DNA of 50,773 bases from Phycisphaerae bacterium (GCA_030432595.1 JAUIGU010000028.1:1-50773); one strand, 5' to 3'; positions 1 to 9,291 are shown, numbered from the stretch's first letter. Notes: generated from the letters alone by a model not told the origin. Made by a program: numbers and translations.

Positions 1-1032
1 GACGATCCGCGTCGTGCAGATCGAGCCCGGCCCGATGCCGACCTTCACTGCATCCGCGCCGGCGTCGATCAAATCCTGCGCGCCCCGCGTCGTCGCCACG
101 TTGCCGGCCACGACGTCGATGTCGTACTGCTGCTTGATTGCGGCGACCGTGTCCACGACGTTTTTGCTGTGCCCGTGCGCCGAGTCCACGAAGATCACGT
201 CCGCCTCGGCGGCGATCAGCGCCGCGACACGGTCGAGCTGGTGCACGCCCACCGCCGCGCCCACCCGCAGCCGGCCGCGGTCGTCCCGGCACGCATTGGG
301 GAACTGGTCCTGCTTGGCGATGTCGCGCATCGTGATCAGGCCGGTGAGGCAGCCCTGCTTGTCCACAAGCAAAAGCTTCTCGACCTTGTTCTTGTTGAGG
401 ATCGCCTCGGCGGTTTCGAGCGTCGTCTCCGGGCCGGCCGTGACCAGGTCGGTGCTCATCACCGCGCGGACCGGCTGGGTGTCGTCGTCGAGAAACATCA
501 TGTCCCGCCGGGTGACGATGCCGATGGCCTTGCCGTCCGAGGTGCCGTCCTCGGTGATGGGCACGCCCGAGATGTTCTGCTCGCCCATGAGCCGGCGGAT
601 TTCGGACGCGGGTGCGTCGGGCGGCAGCGTGACCGGGTCGGTGATGACGCCGTTGGCGGAACGCTTGACCTTGCGGACCTCGCGGGCCTGTTCTTCGACG
701 CTGAGGTTTTTGTGGATCACGCCCAGCCCGCCCTCCTGCGCCAGCGCGATCGCCAACGCCGACTCGGTGACGGTATCCATCGGGGCCGAGAGCAGCGGGA
801 TGTGCAGCGTGATGTTGGCGGTCAGCCGGGTGTCGAGGTTGGCGTCGCCGGGCACGACCGCGCTGGCGGCGGGGATGAGCAGGACGTCGTCGAAGGTGAT
901 GCCGTCCGCGACGATCTTTTCCGGGCCTGCCGCCGCAACCGGCGCATCGGACAAACTGCCGGCGGTCGGGGCCGCGGGAGGCGTGGTGTTCTCGGACGAG
1001 GAAGGGGTCGGCGGGGAGGTGATCGCTGCCAT
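1..1032 (-). CDS. guaB: IMP dehydrogenase, C-terminus cut by window edge
   Basis: Oxidises IMP to XMP with NAD+, the committed step of GMP synthesis; a cytosolic tetramer. Reading the minus strand from ATG at 1032 to the window edge gives 344 of the usual ~490 residues. A ~40-residue Ala/Pro/Ser-rich N-terminal extension precedes the family start [24 protein letters not shown] and [11 protein letters not shown] follow, then the CBS pair (about residues 110-230, for example [10 protein letters not shown]), FVDSAHGHS, and the active-site loop [11 protein letters not shown] with the catalytic Cys near the edge. The family is certain. The N-terminal extension is longer than in most bacterial enzymes, so an internal start cannot be excluded. 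The divergent neighbour is tRNA-Pro. Confidence 0.96.
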   Translation of the reverse strand, partial: MAAITSPPTPSSSENTTPPAAPTAGSLSDAPVAAAGPEKIVADGITFDDVLLIPAASAVVPGDANLDTRLTANITLHIPLLSAPMDTVTESALAIALAQEGGLGVIHKNLSVEEQAREVRKVKRSANGVITDPVTLPPDAPASEIRRLMGEQNISGVPITEDGTSDGKAIGIVTRRDMMFLDDDTQPVRAVMSTDLVTAGPETTLETAEAILNKNKVEKLLLVDKQGCLTGLITMRDIAKQDQFPNACRDDRGRLRVGAAVGVHQLDRVAALIAAEADVIFVDSAHGHSKNVVDTVAAIKQQYDIDVVAGNVATTRGAQDLIDAGADAVKVGIGPGSICTTRIV

Positions 1033-1197
1033 GTCGAATGATGCCCGAAGCGCGCCCGGGCGTCAAGTACCGGCGCGTCGGCCGGCGGCCTTGCGTTTGG
1101 CGGGCGCGGCGTGGCTTGATACGATGCGCCGCTCGGCGGAACCCGTGGCCCGGAAGCTGCCCCGCAGCGTCCCGACCCCGGCCCGCCGTCATACGCA

Positions 1198-1271
1198 CGG
1201 GGCGTAGCGCAGCTTGGTAGCGCGCCATACTGGGGGTGTGGAGGTCGCAGGTTCAAATCCTGTCGCCCCGA
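1198..1271 (+). tRNA. tRNA-Pro (anticodon GGG)
   Basis: Folds as a complete cloverleaf. The acceptor stem CGGGGCG pairs with CGCCCCG, the D-arm contains AGCTTGGTAGC, the anticodon stem CCATA/TGTGG holds the loop CTGGGGG (anticodon GGG, reading CCC and CCT), and the T-arm contains GGTTCAAATCC. The discriminator is A and CCA is not encoded. The 74-nt gene is followed by a long imperfect hairpin (about 1270-1350, arms beginning GATTGAGCG and ending CGCTCAATC) and then a T-run terminator. Confidence 0.95.
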
Positions 1272-1371
1272 TTGAGCGAAGTGAAAGCGGAATGCCGCGC
1301 TGGCGGCACGAAGCAGCGCTTCACCCACCGAAACCGCTTCCGCTCAATCCACTCGTGCATGCTCGAAGTGA

Positions 1372-1405
1372 GCCGGCCAGGTCTTCGCACCCGGCCGGTT
1401 TTTTT
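1372..1405 (+). terminator. Rho-independent terminator after tRNA-Pro
   Basis: The 6-bp GC stem CCGGCC (1373-1378) / GGCCGG (1393-1398) is followed at once by seven T residues (1399-1405). It lies 100 nt past the tRNA 3' end, on the same strand. Confidence 0.8.
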
Positions 1406-1672
1406 GGCGTCGATCCCGCGCACCAACACAAAGAGTCAATGCCGAAGGCTTTCGGCTCCACGCGTTGAAAGTTTCAACTTGTACCTGCGTGCGCATCTCT
1501 GCATAACAATTGCGTGATTCGTTCGTAAAAACCCGGAGGAGTCTGCTTCAAAGCCCGATCTCGTGTGCTGCAAATCTGCCGTGTTGTGATACATTATTTG
1601 TCTCGCGATGATGCCACGCCGTCGGTCAACGCGCGGCGATGCGGGCCGGCCTTTCCTTCATCTCTTTCGTTC

Positions 1673-4600
1673 ATGCAGCACCTGCCAACCTGGCTACGCA
1701 CCCTCGTCTCGCTGTCCCTCGTCGCGGTCGGCGCCGCGGTCGTGCTGTGGCTGACGGCGTGGTCGGCGCGCGTCGGGGTCAGCGACACCGCCCCGCAGAT
1801 CGACACCGCCGCCGCGCGGCAGGCCGCCGAGGCGCGCCACCCCACCTTCGACCCCGACGACACCTTTTCCATGCACCTGGACCTGGACGTCGAGCCGACC
1901 GGCCAGTCGCCGATCCTCGAAGACCTCGTGAAGTCCGGCAACCTGCCCCCGCTCAAAGAACGCCTGCCCGACAAGCCCATCGTCCTCAACACCATCGACA
2001 GCATCGGCCAGTACGGCGGCACCTGGCTCCGCCTCGCCGTCGCGCCCGACGACGTGTCCATCATCACCTACCGCATGAGCGGCCCGTACCTCGTGCGCTG
2101 GTCGCCGCTGGGCTACCCGCTCGAGCCGCACCTCGCGGAGTCCGTCACCGCCAGCGAAGACAAACGCCAGTGGACGGTCAAGCTCCGCAAGGGCACGCGC
2201 TGGTCCGACGGCGACCCGTACGACGCCGACGACATCATGTACTGGTGGCGGTACGACATCAACAACGACTTCACCACCCACGTCCCGCCGGACTGGATGG
2301 TCAGCGGCGGCAAGACCGGCAACGTCGTCAAGGTCGATGATTACACCGTGCGCTTCGAGTTCGAGGTCCCGTATCCCCTCTTCGCCGAGCGCATGGCGCA
2401 CATCACGACGTTCACGGACATGCCGGCACACTACCTCCGGCCGTACCACCCCGACCCGGACGTCGGCGATGTCGCGGTCGTGCAGGACATGATGCGCCGC
2501 TACAAGCTGCCCAGCCCCGGGGCGGTCTACACGTTCGTCAAGGTCTGGAACAACCCCGAGTACCCGCGCCTGTGGCCGTGGGTCATGCAGACCTACACGT
2601 CCAACCCGCCGTACGTCTTCGTCCGCAACCCGTACTTCCCCGCGGTGGACAAGGAAGGCAACCAGCTCCCCTACATCGACCGCCTCCAGTTCGACGTGCT
2701 CGAGGGCAAGATGCTCGCCCTCACCGCGGCCAACGGCGGCGCGTCGATGCAGGCCCGGCACCTGCGCTTCAGCGACTACACCGAACTCATGTCCCGGCGC
2801 GACACGGCCGGCACCCGTGTCCTGCACTGGTACCCCGCGTCCCGCTCCACCTTCGTCATCAACCCCAACAACACCCGCCGCGTCGACCCCGACGATCCGG
2901 CCACGAAGTGGAAGGCGCAGCTGCTCGCCGACAAACGCTTCCGCCAGGCGCTGTCGCTGGCGCTCAACCGCGAGGAGATCATCAAGGCCGAGCAGTCCGG
3001 CGTGGGCGAGCCGTCCCAGGTCGCGCCCGGGCCGCAGAGCCGCTTCCCCGGCGACCAACTCAAGGACGCCTACACGCAATACGACCCCGGTCGCGCCGAC
3101 GCCCTGCTCGACGAACTCGGCCTGACCCAACGCGACGCCGAGGGCATGCGCACCTTCCCCGACGGCACGCGCATGACCTTCTACCTGGACTTCACCAACT
3201 TCACCGGCACCGGGCCGGGGCAGTTCGTCGTGGACGACTGGGGGAACGTCGGCGTCCGCTGCATCGTGCGCGAACGCGCCCGGCCGCTCTTCTACACCGA
3301 GAAAGATTCGAGCGACTTCGACTTCAACGTCTGGTCCGCCGAGAGCGACCTGATGCCCATGCTCTCGCCGCGCTACTTCATCCCCTTCAACACCGAGAGC
3401 TTCTACGCCGTCGGCTGGGGGCGGTGGTACATGAACGGCGGGTTCTACGGTTCGGAACAGAGCCAGTCGCTGCGCGGCTCCGTCCCCGTGCCCGAAGGCC
3501 ACCCCATGTACGACGCGATCGCCGCGTACGAACAGGCCATCCAGTCGCCCGACCCCCAGGAGCAGCAGCGGCTGATGAACGAGGTCTTCGACATCGCCGC
3601 CGAGAACGTCTGGAGCATCAACATCGCCACCGCCCCGCCGGCGCCCGTGGTGGTCGACAAGGACATGCGCAACGTGCCCGAACACGCCCTGTTCGGCAAC
3701 GAGTTCGCCACGCCCAGCAACGCTGGCATCGAAACCTTCTTCTTCGAGAACGCCAGCAACTCGCCCGGCGCCGTCGCCGAGATCAAGCGCTCGCTACTCG
3801 AAGTCACGCCCCGGCCCGCCGCGGACGGCTCGGACCCCGGCAGCGGCGGCGCGGGGCGCATCATCCGCTGGCTGCTCATCGGCGTCGGCGTGCTGCTGCT
3901 GGGCATGGTTGCCTGGCGGCACCCGTTCGTGTGGAAACGCCTGATCATCATGGTGCCCACGCTGCTGATCATCAGCGTCGTCGTGTTCACCATCATCCAG
4001 CTCCCGCCGGGCGACTACCTCGCGACCCGCATCATGCTCCTCCAGGAGTCCGGCGACGACGCCAACCTCCGCACCATCGAAGACCTCAAGGACGTCTTCC
4101 ACTACGAAGACCCGCCGTGGCGGCAGTACGTCCGCTGGATGGGCTTCAAGTGGTTCGTCACCTTCGACGCCGCCGACGCCGGCCTGCTCCAGGGCAACCT
4201 CGGGCGCTCGATGGAAACCATGACGCCGATCAACGAGGTCGTCGGCGACCGCCTCATGCTCACCATGGCGATCTCCATCGGCACCATCCTCATGACCTGG
4301 GCCATCGCCTTGCCCATCGGCATCTACTCCGCCGTCCGGCAGTACAGCAAGACGGACTACGTCCTCACCGTGCTCGGCTTCTTAGGGATGTGCACGCCGG
4401 CGTTCCTGTTGGCGCTCGTGCTCATGGCGATCAGCGGCGTGTCGGGGTTGTTCTCGCCGGAGTACGCGGCCCAGCCCGAGTGGACGTGGGGCAAGTTCCT
4501 CGACCTGCTCAAGCACATCTGGATCCCCATCGTCGTGCTGGGCATCGGCGGCACCGCGGGCATGATCCGCATCATGCGTGCCAACCTGCTCGACGAATTG

Positions 4601-4933
4601 CGTAAGCCCTACGTCACCACCGCGCGGGCCAAGGGCGTGCGCCCGATCAAGCTGCTGATCAAGTACCCCGTCCGCCTCGCGCTCAACCCCTTCATCTCCG
4701 GCATCGGGCACCTGTTCCCACAAATCGTATCGGGCGGGGCGATTGTCGCGATGGTGCTCGCGTTGCCGACGGTCGGTCCGCTGCTGCTCGCCGCGCTCTT
4801 CACCGAGGACATGTACCTCGCGGGCAGCATGCTCATGGTGCTCTCGCTGCTGGGCGTGTTCGGCACGCTGGTCAGCGACCTGCTGCTGCTCTGGCTCGAC
4901 CCGCGCATCCGACTCGAAGGGGGCACGCGATGA
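1673..4933 (+). CDS. Fused solute-binding protein and permease of a peptide-type ABC importer
   Basis: A single 1086-residue frame joins two proteins that are normally separate. An N-terminal membrane segment (about residues 5-25, LVSLSLVAVGAAVVLWL) leads to a family 5 (DppA/OppA type) binding domain at about 105-700, with GQYGGTWLRLAV, WTVKLRKGTRWSDGDPYDAD and QALSLALNREEI. Membrane segments from about residue 733 onward form a DppB/OppB-type permease with the EAA-loop region YVTTARAKGVRP near 975. ATG at 1673 was chosen because it starts the signal-anchor; an in-frame GTG at 1565 adds an unlikely 36 residues. No clear Shine-Dalgarno is present. A possible extended -10 (TGaTACATT, 1587-1595) lies upstream. 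The stop overlaps the next ATG as ATGA. The family is clear; the substrate is unknown. Confidence 0.93.
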   Translation: MQHLPTWLRTLVSLSLVAVGAAVVLWLTAWSARVGVSDTAPQIDTAAARQAAEARHPTFDPDDTFSMHLDLDVEPTGQSPILEDLVKSGNLPPLKERLPDKPIVLNTIDSIGQYGGTWLRLAVAPDDVSIITYRMSGPYLVRWSPLGYPLEPHLAESVTASEDKRQWTVKLRKGTRWSDGDPYDADDIMYWWRYDINNDFTTHVPPDWMVSGGKTGNVVKVDDYTVRFEFEVPYPLFAERMAHITTFTDMPAHYLRPYHPDPDVGDVAVVQDMMRRYKLPSPGAVYTFVKVWNNPEYPRLWPWVMQTYTSNPPYVFVRNPYFPAVDKEGNQLPYIDRLQFDVLEGKMLALTAANGGASMQARHLRFSDYTELMSRRDTAGTRVLHWYPASRSTFVINPNNTRRVDPDDPATKWKAQLLADKRFRQALSLALNREEIIKAEQSGVGEPSQVAPGPQSRFPGDQLKDAYTQYDPGRADALLDELGLTQRDAEGMRTFPDGTRMTFYLDFTNFTGTGPGQFVVDDWGNVGVRCIVRERARPLFYTEKDSSDFDFNVWSAESDLMPMLSPRYFIPFNTESFYAVGWGRWYMNGGFYGSEQSQSLRGSVPVPEGHPMYDAIAAYEQAIQSPDPQEQQRLMNEVFDIAAENVWSINIATAPPAPVVVDKDMRNVPEHALFGNEFATPSNAGIETFFFENASNSPGAVAEIKRSLLEVTPRPAADGSDPGSGGAGRIIRWLLIGVGVLLLGMVAWRHPFVWKRLIIMVPTLLIISVVVFTIIQLPPGDYLATRIMLLQESGDDANLRTIEDLKDVFHYEDPPWRQYVRWMGFKWFVTFDAADAGLLQGNLGRSMETMTPINEVVGDRLMLTMAISIGTILMTWAIALPIGIYSAVRQYSKTDYVLTVLGFLGMCTPAFLLALVLMAISGVSGLFSPEYAAQPEWTWGKFLDLLKHIWIPIVVLGIGGTAGMIRIMRANLLDELRKPYVTTARAKGVRPIKLLIKYPVRLALNPFISGIGHLFPQIVSGGAIVAMVLALPTVGPLLLAALFTEDMYLAGSMLMVLSLLGVFGTLVSDLLLLWLDPRIRLEGGTR

Positions 4934-6195
4934 CCCCCGGAAAACGCGACACACAAACTCCCCTCCCCCCGGGAGGGGCAGGGGGAGGGATCCCGGCAAG
5001 CGACGAATCGGTCGGCGTTGGTGTCGAAAATCAGAACCCAGCACCCTCCCCTGACCCCTCCCAAGGGGAGGGGAAACTAGATGGCGGCGGCGAGGCGTAC
5101 ATGAGCCAGTGGCAGCTCACGCGCCTCAAGTTCGGCAAGCACAAGCTCGCCGTCTGGAGCGTGTACCTGCTCATCCTGATGTACGGCGTCGCGCTGCTCG
5201 CCGAGTTCATCGCGCCGCAGACGCCGCGATCGCGCGACCTGGACTTCCAGTACTGCCCGCCGCAGCTCGTGCGCTTCAGCTTCGGCGACGGCCTGCACAC
5301 CCACGCGATGCAGCGCCACATCGACCCCATCACCCTCCGCCGAACCTACGTCGAACGTGCCGACCAGCCGATCCCGCTCGGGCTGTTCGTCAAGGGCGAG
5401 ACCTACAAGTTCTGGGGACTGTTCGAAACCAATCGCCACCTGCTCGGCGTCGATCGCGACGAACTGGCCGAGCAGGAAGGCATGGAGACCGAGGCCAGTT
5501 TCCACCTGCTCGGGGCCGACAAGTACGGCCGGGACCTGTTCACCCGCGTCGTCTACGGCGCGCGGGTGTCCCTGTCGGTCGGGCTGATCGGCATCGCCGC
5601 GACGTTCGTCCTGGGCATGACCATCGGCGGCATCTCCGGCTACGTCGGCGGCCGCACCGACAACTTCATCCAACGCGGCATCGAAGTCATCCAGAGCTTC
5701 CCGCAGCTTCCTTTGTGGATCGCGCTGGGCGCGGTCATGCCCGGCGACTGGTCACCGCTCAAGGTCTACTTCGCGATCACGATCGTGCTCGCGCTGCTCA
5801 ACTGGACGGGCCTCGCTCGCGTCGTCCGCGGCAAGATTCTGAGTTTGCGCGAAGAGGACTACGCCGTCGCCGCGCGGCTGCTTGGCGCGAGTCACACCCG
5901 TGTGTTGTTCCGCCACCTGCTGCCCGGGTTCGCGAGCCACATCATCGTCGCGCTGTCGCTGAGCGTGCCGGTGATGATCCTGGGCGAGACGTCGCTCTCC
6001 TTTCTCGGGTTGGGTTTGCGCCCGCCGGTGGTGAGCTGGGGCGTGCTCTTGCAGGACTGCATGGACGTGCAGGCGGTGCGTTACTACCCCTGGCTGCTCA
6101 CGCCGGTGCTGTTCATCATCGGCACGGTGCTCGCGTTCAACTTCGTCGGCGACGGTTTGCGCGACGCCGCCGACCCTTACGCGGGGCACGGTTAA
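4930..6195 (+). CDS. Second permease of the ABC importer (DppC/OppC type), with in-frame N-terminal insertion
   Basis: Binding-protein-dependent inner-membrane permease. The recognisable protein begins at MSQWQLTRLKFGKHK (ATG 5101) with a first membrane segment LAVWSVYLLILMYGVALLAE. A periplasmic stretch follows, then LLGADKYGRDLFTRVVYGARVS and membrane helices, the EAA-loop region DYAVAARLLGASHTRVLFRHLLP, and LGETSLSFLGLGLRPPVVSWG. The frame also opens at ATG 4930, which overlaps the previous stop (ATGA) behind AAGGGGG. The 57 residues between the two ATGs are Pro/Gly-rich and are encoded by a palindromic repeat. The ancestral start was probably 4930; initiation at 5101 (preceded by GCGAGG) is possible now. 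Spacing to the next gene is 6 nt. Confidence 0.92.
   Translation: MTPGKRDTQTPLPPGGAGGGIPASDESVGVGVENQNPAPSPDPSQGEGKLDGGGEAYMSQWQLTRLKFGKHKLAVWSVYLLILMYGVALLAEFIAPQTPRSRDLDFQYCPPQLVRFSFGDGLHTHAMQRHIDPITLRRTYVERADQPIPLGLFVKGETYKFWGLFETNRHLLGVDRDELAEQEGMETEASFHLLGADKYGRDLFTRVVYGARVSLSVGLIGIAATFVLGMTIGGISGYVGGRTDNFIQRGIEVIQSFPQLPLWIALGAVMPGDWSPLKVYFAITIVLALLNWTGLARVVRGKILSLREEDYAVAARLLGASHTRVLFRHLLPGFASHIIVALSLSVPVMILGETSLSFLGLGLRPPVVSWGVLLQDCMDVQAVRYYPWLLTPVLFIIGTVLAFNFVGDGLRDAADPYAGHG
4959..5073. repeat. Palindromic element with 31-nt inverted ends
   Basis: The left arm (4959-4989) and right arm (5043-5073) are near-perfect reverse complements rich in CTCCCC and GGGAGG, around a 53-nt centre. 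The element lies in frame just after the ATGA junction between the two permease genes and reads as a Pro/Gly-rich peptide. I see no transposase and no clear target duplication. It resembles a non-autonomous interspersed repeat. Confidence 0.75.
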
Positions 6196-6201
6196 GACAC
6201 C

Positions 6202-7206
6202 ATGGCTGACTCCACCGCCCAACCCGACCATGTGCTGCAGGTGAAAAACCTGCGCGTCGTCTTCGACACGCTCGACGGCCGAACCGACGCCGTGCGCGGC
6301 GTGAGCTTCAACCTCAAGCGCGGCGAAACCCTCGCGCTCGTCGGCGAATCCGGCAGCGGCAAAAGCGTCACCTCCAACGCGGTCATGCGGCTGATCCAGC
6401 CGCCCGGCAAGATCATCTCAGGACAGATACTGCTGAAAGAAAAACCTGACAGCGAGCCGCTCGACCTGCTCGCGCTGTCGGAAAAGGACGACCGCCTCTT
6501 CGAGATGCGCGGCGGCAAGATCAGCATGATCTTCCAGGAGCCGATGACCGCGCTGTCGCCGGTACACACGATCGGCAACCAGCTCTGCGAGGCGATCCTG
6601 CTGCACGTCACGAAGGACAAGAAGCAGGCGGAGGAAATGGCCGTCGAGATGATGGCTAAGGTCGGCATCCCCGAGCCGCGTCAACGCCTCAAGCAATACC
6701 CCTTCGAGTTCTCCGGCGGGATGCGGCAGCGCGTCGTGATCGCCATGGCCCTGGTGTGCCGGCCCGCGATCGTCATCGCCGACGAGCCCACGACTGCGCT
6801 CGACGTTACCGTGCAGGCCCAGATCCTCGGGCTCATCAACGACCTCAAGGACGAGTTCGGCACGTCCGTGCTGTTCATCACCCACGACCTGGGCGTGGTC
6901 GCGCAGGTCGCCGACACCGTCGCCGTGATGCGGAAGGGCTTGATCGTCGAGCGGGCCGGCGTGCACGACCTGTTCAAGGACCCGTACCACCCGTACACGC
7001 GTCGCCTGCTCGCCGCCGTGCCGCACGTCGGCTACGAAGAGAAACGCCGACGCCTGCTCGAAGCGGCGCAGCTCCCGCAGGGCACGCCGACCAAACTCGG
7101 CTACGACGAGCCCAACGGACCAGCCAACATCGATCCGCACTACCACCGCTTCGCCAACGACCGCGAACTGCTGCTGTGGCCCATGCTCGAGGAGGTGCAG
7201 TTCTGA
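6202..7206 (+). CDS. ABC importer ATPase 1 (DppD/OppD type)
   Basis: Cytoplasmic ATP-hydrolysing subunit that, with the next gene product, powers the two permeases. Its 334 residues contain Walker A GESGSGKS (about 48-55), the Q-loop in MIFQEPMTALSP, signature FSGGMRQR (about 170), Walker B IVIADEPTTALD (about 191) and the switch His in LFITHDLGVVAQVAD. The C-terminal region YHPYTRRLLAAVP is typical of the oligopeptide/dipeptide ATPase extension. The usual Cys-rich tail is absent, because the protein ends in a short acidic stretch. It starts 6 nt after the permease stop and its own stop overlaps the next start, so the genes are co-transcribed. Confidence 0.95.
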   Translation: MADSTAQPDHVLQVKNLRVVFDTLDGRTDAVRGVSFNLKRGETLALVGESGSGKSVTSNAVMRLIQPPGKIISGQILLKEKPDSEPLDLLALSEKDDRLFEMRGGKISMIFQEPMTALSPVHTIGNQLCEAILLHVTKDKKQAEEMAVEMMAKVGIPEPRQRLKQYPFEFSGGMRQRVVIAMALVCRPAIVIADEPTTALDVTVQAQILGLINDLKDEFGTSVLFITHDLGVVAQVADTVAVMRKGLIVERAGVHDLFKDPYHPYTRRLLAAVPHVGYEEKRRRLLEAAQLPQGTPTKLGYDEPNGPANIDPHYHRFANDRELLLWPMLEEVQF

Positions 7207-8117
7207 ACGCCGACGCCAACAACCCGGGCACGCCCAACGGATCGGCCGAACGCATCCTCAAAGTCCGCGGGCTGTCCAAATACTTCCCGCTGGACAACCG
7301 CAAACACGGCAAGGTCTTCAAGGCCGTCGACGACGTGTCCTTCGACGTCAACCGCGGCCAGACCGTCGGCATCGTCGGCGAGTCTGGCAGCGGCAAGACG
7401 ACCTGCGCCCGGACGATCCTGCGCGCCCTGACCCCGACGGCCGGCAGCGCCGAATTCACCAACGCCGGGCGGACCATCGAACTCGCGACCGTGCCCGAGC
7501 GCCAGCTCAAACCGCTGCGCCGCGAGATGCAGATGATCTTCCAGGACCCGTTCGCGTCGCTAAACCCCCGCATGACCGTGGGCGACATCGTCGCCGAGCC
7601 GCTGCTCATCCACGGCATCGGCAACAAGAGTGAACGCCAGGACCGCGTCGTCGCCATGCTCGAGCGTGTCGGCCTCGAAGCCGGCCACCGCAACCGCTAC
7701 CCCCACGCGTTCTCGGGCGGGCAACGCCAACGCATCGGCATCGCGCGAGCACTGATCCTGCACCCGGCGCTGGTCGTCGCCGACGAGGCGGTGAGCGCCC
7801 TGGACGTGTCGGTCCGCGCTCAGGTGCTCGAACTGCTTCAAGAGCTTCAAGACGAGTTGGGTTTGACCTATCTGTTTGTGAGCCACGACCTCAGCGTCGT
7901 CAGGCAGGTCTGCGACTTCATCGTCGTCATGCGTCAGGCCCGCATCGTCGAAATGGGCGACACCGAAACGCTCTACAACGCCCCGCAGCACCCCTACACC
8001 CGGGCCCTGCTCTCGGCGATCCCGCTGCCCGACCCCGACGTGCCGCTGAACCCGCTGAACCTCGACGACATCTCCGAGGAAAAGCTCAAGCCGATCCCGT
8101 ACGCGTTCGCGGATTGA
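7203..8117 (+). CDS. ABC importer ATPase 2 (DppF/OppF type), probable CTG start
   Basis: Second ATPase subunit. Walker A GESGSGKT (about residue 60), Q-loop MIFQDPFASLNP, signature FSGGQRQR (about 170), Walker B LVVADEAVSALD (about 190; the usual DEP is DEA) and switch His VSHDLSVV are all present, and HPYTRALLSAIP marks the family C-terminus. No ATG, GTG or TTG lies in frame near the expected N-terminus except GTG 7176, which lacks a ribosome site. CTG at 7203 sits 5 nt after a perfect GGAGGTG (7191-7197) and overlaps the previous stop as CTGA, like the ATGA junction earlier in this operon. With that start the protein has 304 residues. Confidence 0.93.
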   Translation: MNADANNPGTPNGSAERILKVRGLSKYFPLDNRKHGKVFKAVDDVSFDVNRGQTVGIVGESGSGKTTCARTILRALTPTAGSAEFTNAGRTIELATVPERQLKPLRREMQMIFQDPFASLNPRMTVGDIVAEPLLIHGIGNKSERQDRVVAMLERVGLEAGHRNRYPHAFSGGQRQRIGIARALILHPALVVADEAVSALDVSVRAQVLELLQELQDELGLTYLFVSHDLSVVRQVCDFIVVMRQARIVEMGDTETLYNAPQHPYTRALLSAIPLPDPDVPLNPLNLDDISEEKLKPIPYAFAD

Positions 8118-8140
8118 GGAATGCTGCTTTGTAAAAGCGG

Positions 8141-8211
8141 ACCGGTCGCTGACGCTCCCGGCTCTGTCGGATGCGCCCGTCACGTCGGATATGGGCACGT
8201 GAGCGACCGGT
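8141..8211. repeat. Inverted repeat between genes
   Basis: ACCGGTCGCT (8141-8150) and AGCGACCGGT (8202-8211) are perfect 10-bp inverted arms around a 51-nt centre that itself contains short palindromic pieces. It lies 24 nt after the ATPase stop. No T-run follows, so a simple rho-independent terminator is unlikely. It may be an interspersed repeat that also shields the mRNA 3' end. Confidence 0.5.
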
Positions 8212-8295
8212 TCTCCTAACCCCGGGACGTCGGTGTCGCGGATTCGCACCGGTGAACCGCCCCGCCGTGCGACCCTCTGCGGGTAAAGTGGCCGG

Positions 8296-9213
8296 ATGAG
8301 CGAAGCCCCTTCGAGCCCCGGCCCGTCCGGCAACCCTTACGCCCCCACCGTTCTGAACAAAGGGGAAGACGTGGCCAAACGCTCGAAACAACCCGACAAG
8401 TCGCCGCCGCACGAGGTCGTGTTCTTCGCGTACCCCAAGCTGATCTACGCCTGGCCGTTGATCGTCGCGGGCTTGGGGTTCTACTTCCTGGCGTGGGGAT
8501 GGGAGTCCGCGTTCTCAACCGAGAGCTACGAATCGCTCTCCGGCTTCCTGGGGTGGGCGTACCTGTTCACCACGCTCATCACGCTGACCACCATGGCGAT
8601 CGACCTGGAACGCAACTACGCGTTTGTGTGGGCGCTCATTTTCGGCTTGTTTTTCTTCGGGGGGCTGGCCCTTTCGTCGTGGACGAACATCCCGATCTTC
8701 GACAAGATCTTCGACTTCTTCTACCGCCTCGGCGCCAAGTACGACCCCGGTTACGGCCTCGCGCTGTCGATCCTTCTGTTGTTCCCGTACGCCGTCATGC
8801 TCATCTGGGTGCGGATCAATCATCGCTGGCGGATCACACACAACGAGTTCGAGCAGTACTCCTGGGGCCGGGCCGACGACTCGCTGGCGCGTGGGGCCAA
8901 GCGGGTGCGTTCGACCTACCCCGACCTGCTCGAGTTTCTGCTGTGCGGGGCGGGGACGCTGATCGTGTACTCGGCGACGGGCCGGAGCGAGCTGCGTCGG
9001 ATCCCCAACGTGCCGTTTCTGTTCCGGGTGCGGAAGAAGATCAACGCGCTGTTGGAGACGCAGCAGGTGACGCTGCGGGACCAGGACATGCTCGCCGAGG
9101 CCGAGTCGGAGGCCGAGGAATACGAGTCGGACTCGGCCGAGGACGGAGAGCGTCGAGGCGACGACCTCAGCCGCGGCGGAGCCGAGGGCATCGGCGGGAA
9201 CGACCCGCTTTGA
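8296..9213 (+). CDS. Membrane protein with cytoplasmic PH-like domain, function unknown
   Basis: 305 residues. About 40 polar, Pro/Ser-rich residues precede four predicted membrane segments (near 48-68 around LIYAWPLIVAGLGFYFLAWG, 80-98, 112-130 around FVWALIFGLFFFGGLAL, and 153-173 around LALSILLLFPYAVMLIWV). A domain of about 90 residues follows (HRWRITHNEFEQYSWG ... GTLIVYSATGRSELRRIPNV), which looks like a bacterial PH-type beta domain, and then a very acidic tail. The tentative PH assignment rests on the beta-strand pattern only. It is not obviously part of the transporter operon, being separated from it by 178 nt and an inverted repeat. Start ATG 8296 has no strong Shine-Dalgarno. Confidence 0.85.
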   Translation: MSEAPSSPGPSGNPYAPTVLNKGEDVAKRSKQPDKSPPHEVVFFAYPKLIYAWPLIVAGLGFYFLAWGWESAFSTESYESLSGFLGWAYLFTTLITLTTMAIDLERNYAFVWALIFGLFFFGGLALSSWTNIPIFDKIFDFFYRLGAKYDPGYGLALSILLLFPYAVMLIWVRINHRWRITHNEFEQYSWGRADDSLARGAKRVRSTYPDLLEFLLCGAGTLIVYSATGRSELRRIPNVPFLFRVRKKINALLETQQVTLRDQDMLAEAESEAEEYESDSAEDGERRGDDLSRGGAEGIGGNDPL

Positions 9214-9291
9214 CACAATCCCCCCGGATCGCCCGCCAGGCATTCCAGACCTCCGGGTTTTCCACGACGCCAAATCGCTTGATGCTTTTGC

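Noticed and set aside
14-1207. Long plus-strand open frame of 397 codons
   Set aside because: It is the complement of guaB, whose minus-strand translation is unmistakable; the plus-strand product is Ser/Ala/Arg-rich with no family pattern.
1694-3685. 663-codon minus-strand frame
   Set aside because: Antisense to the binding-protein/permease fusion; Val/Gly/Asp/Arg-rich composition is the usual shadow of a high-GC gene.
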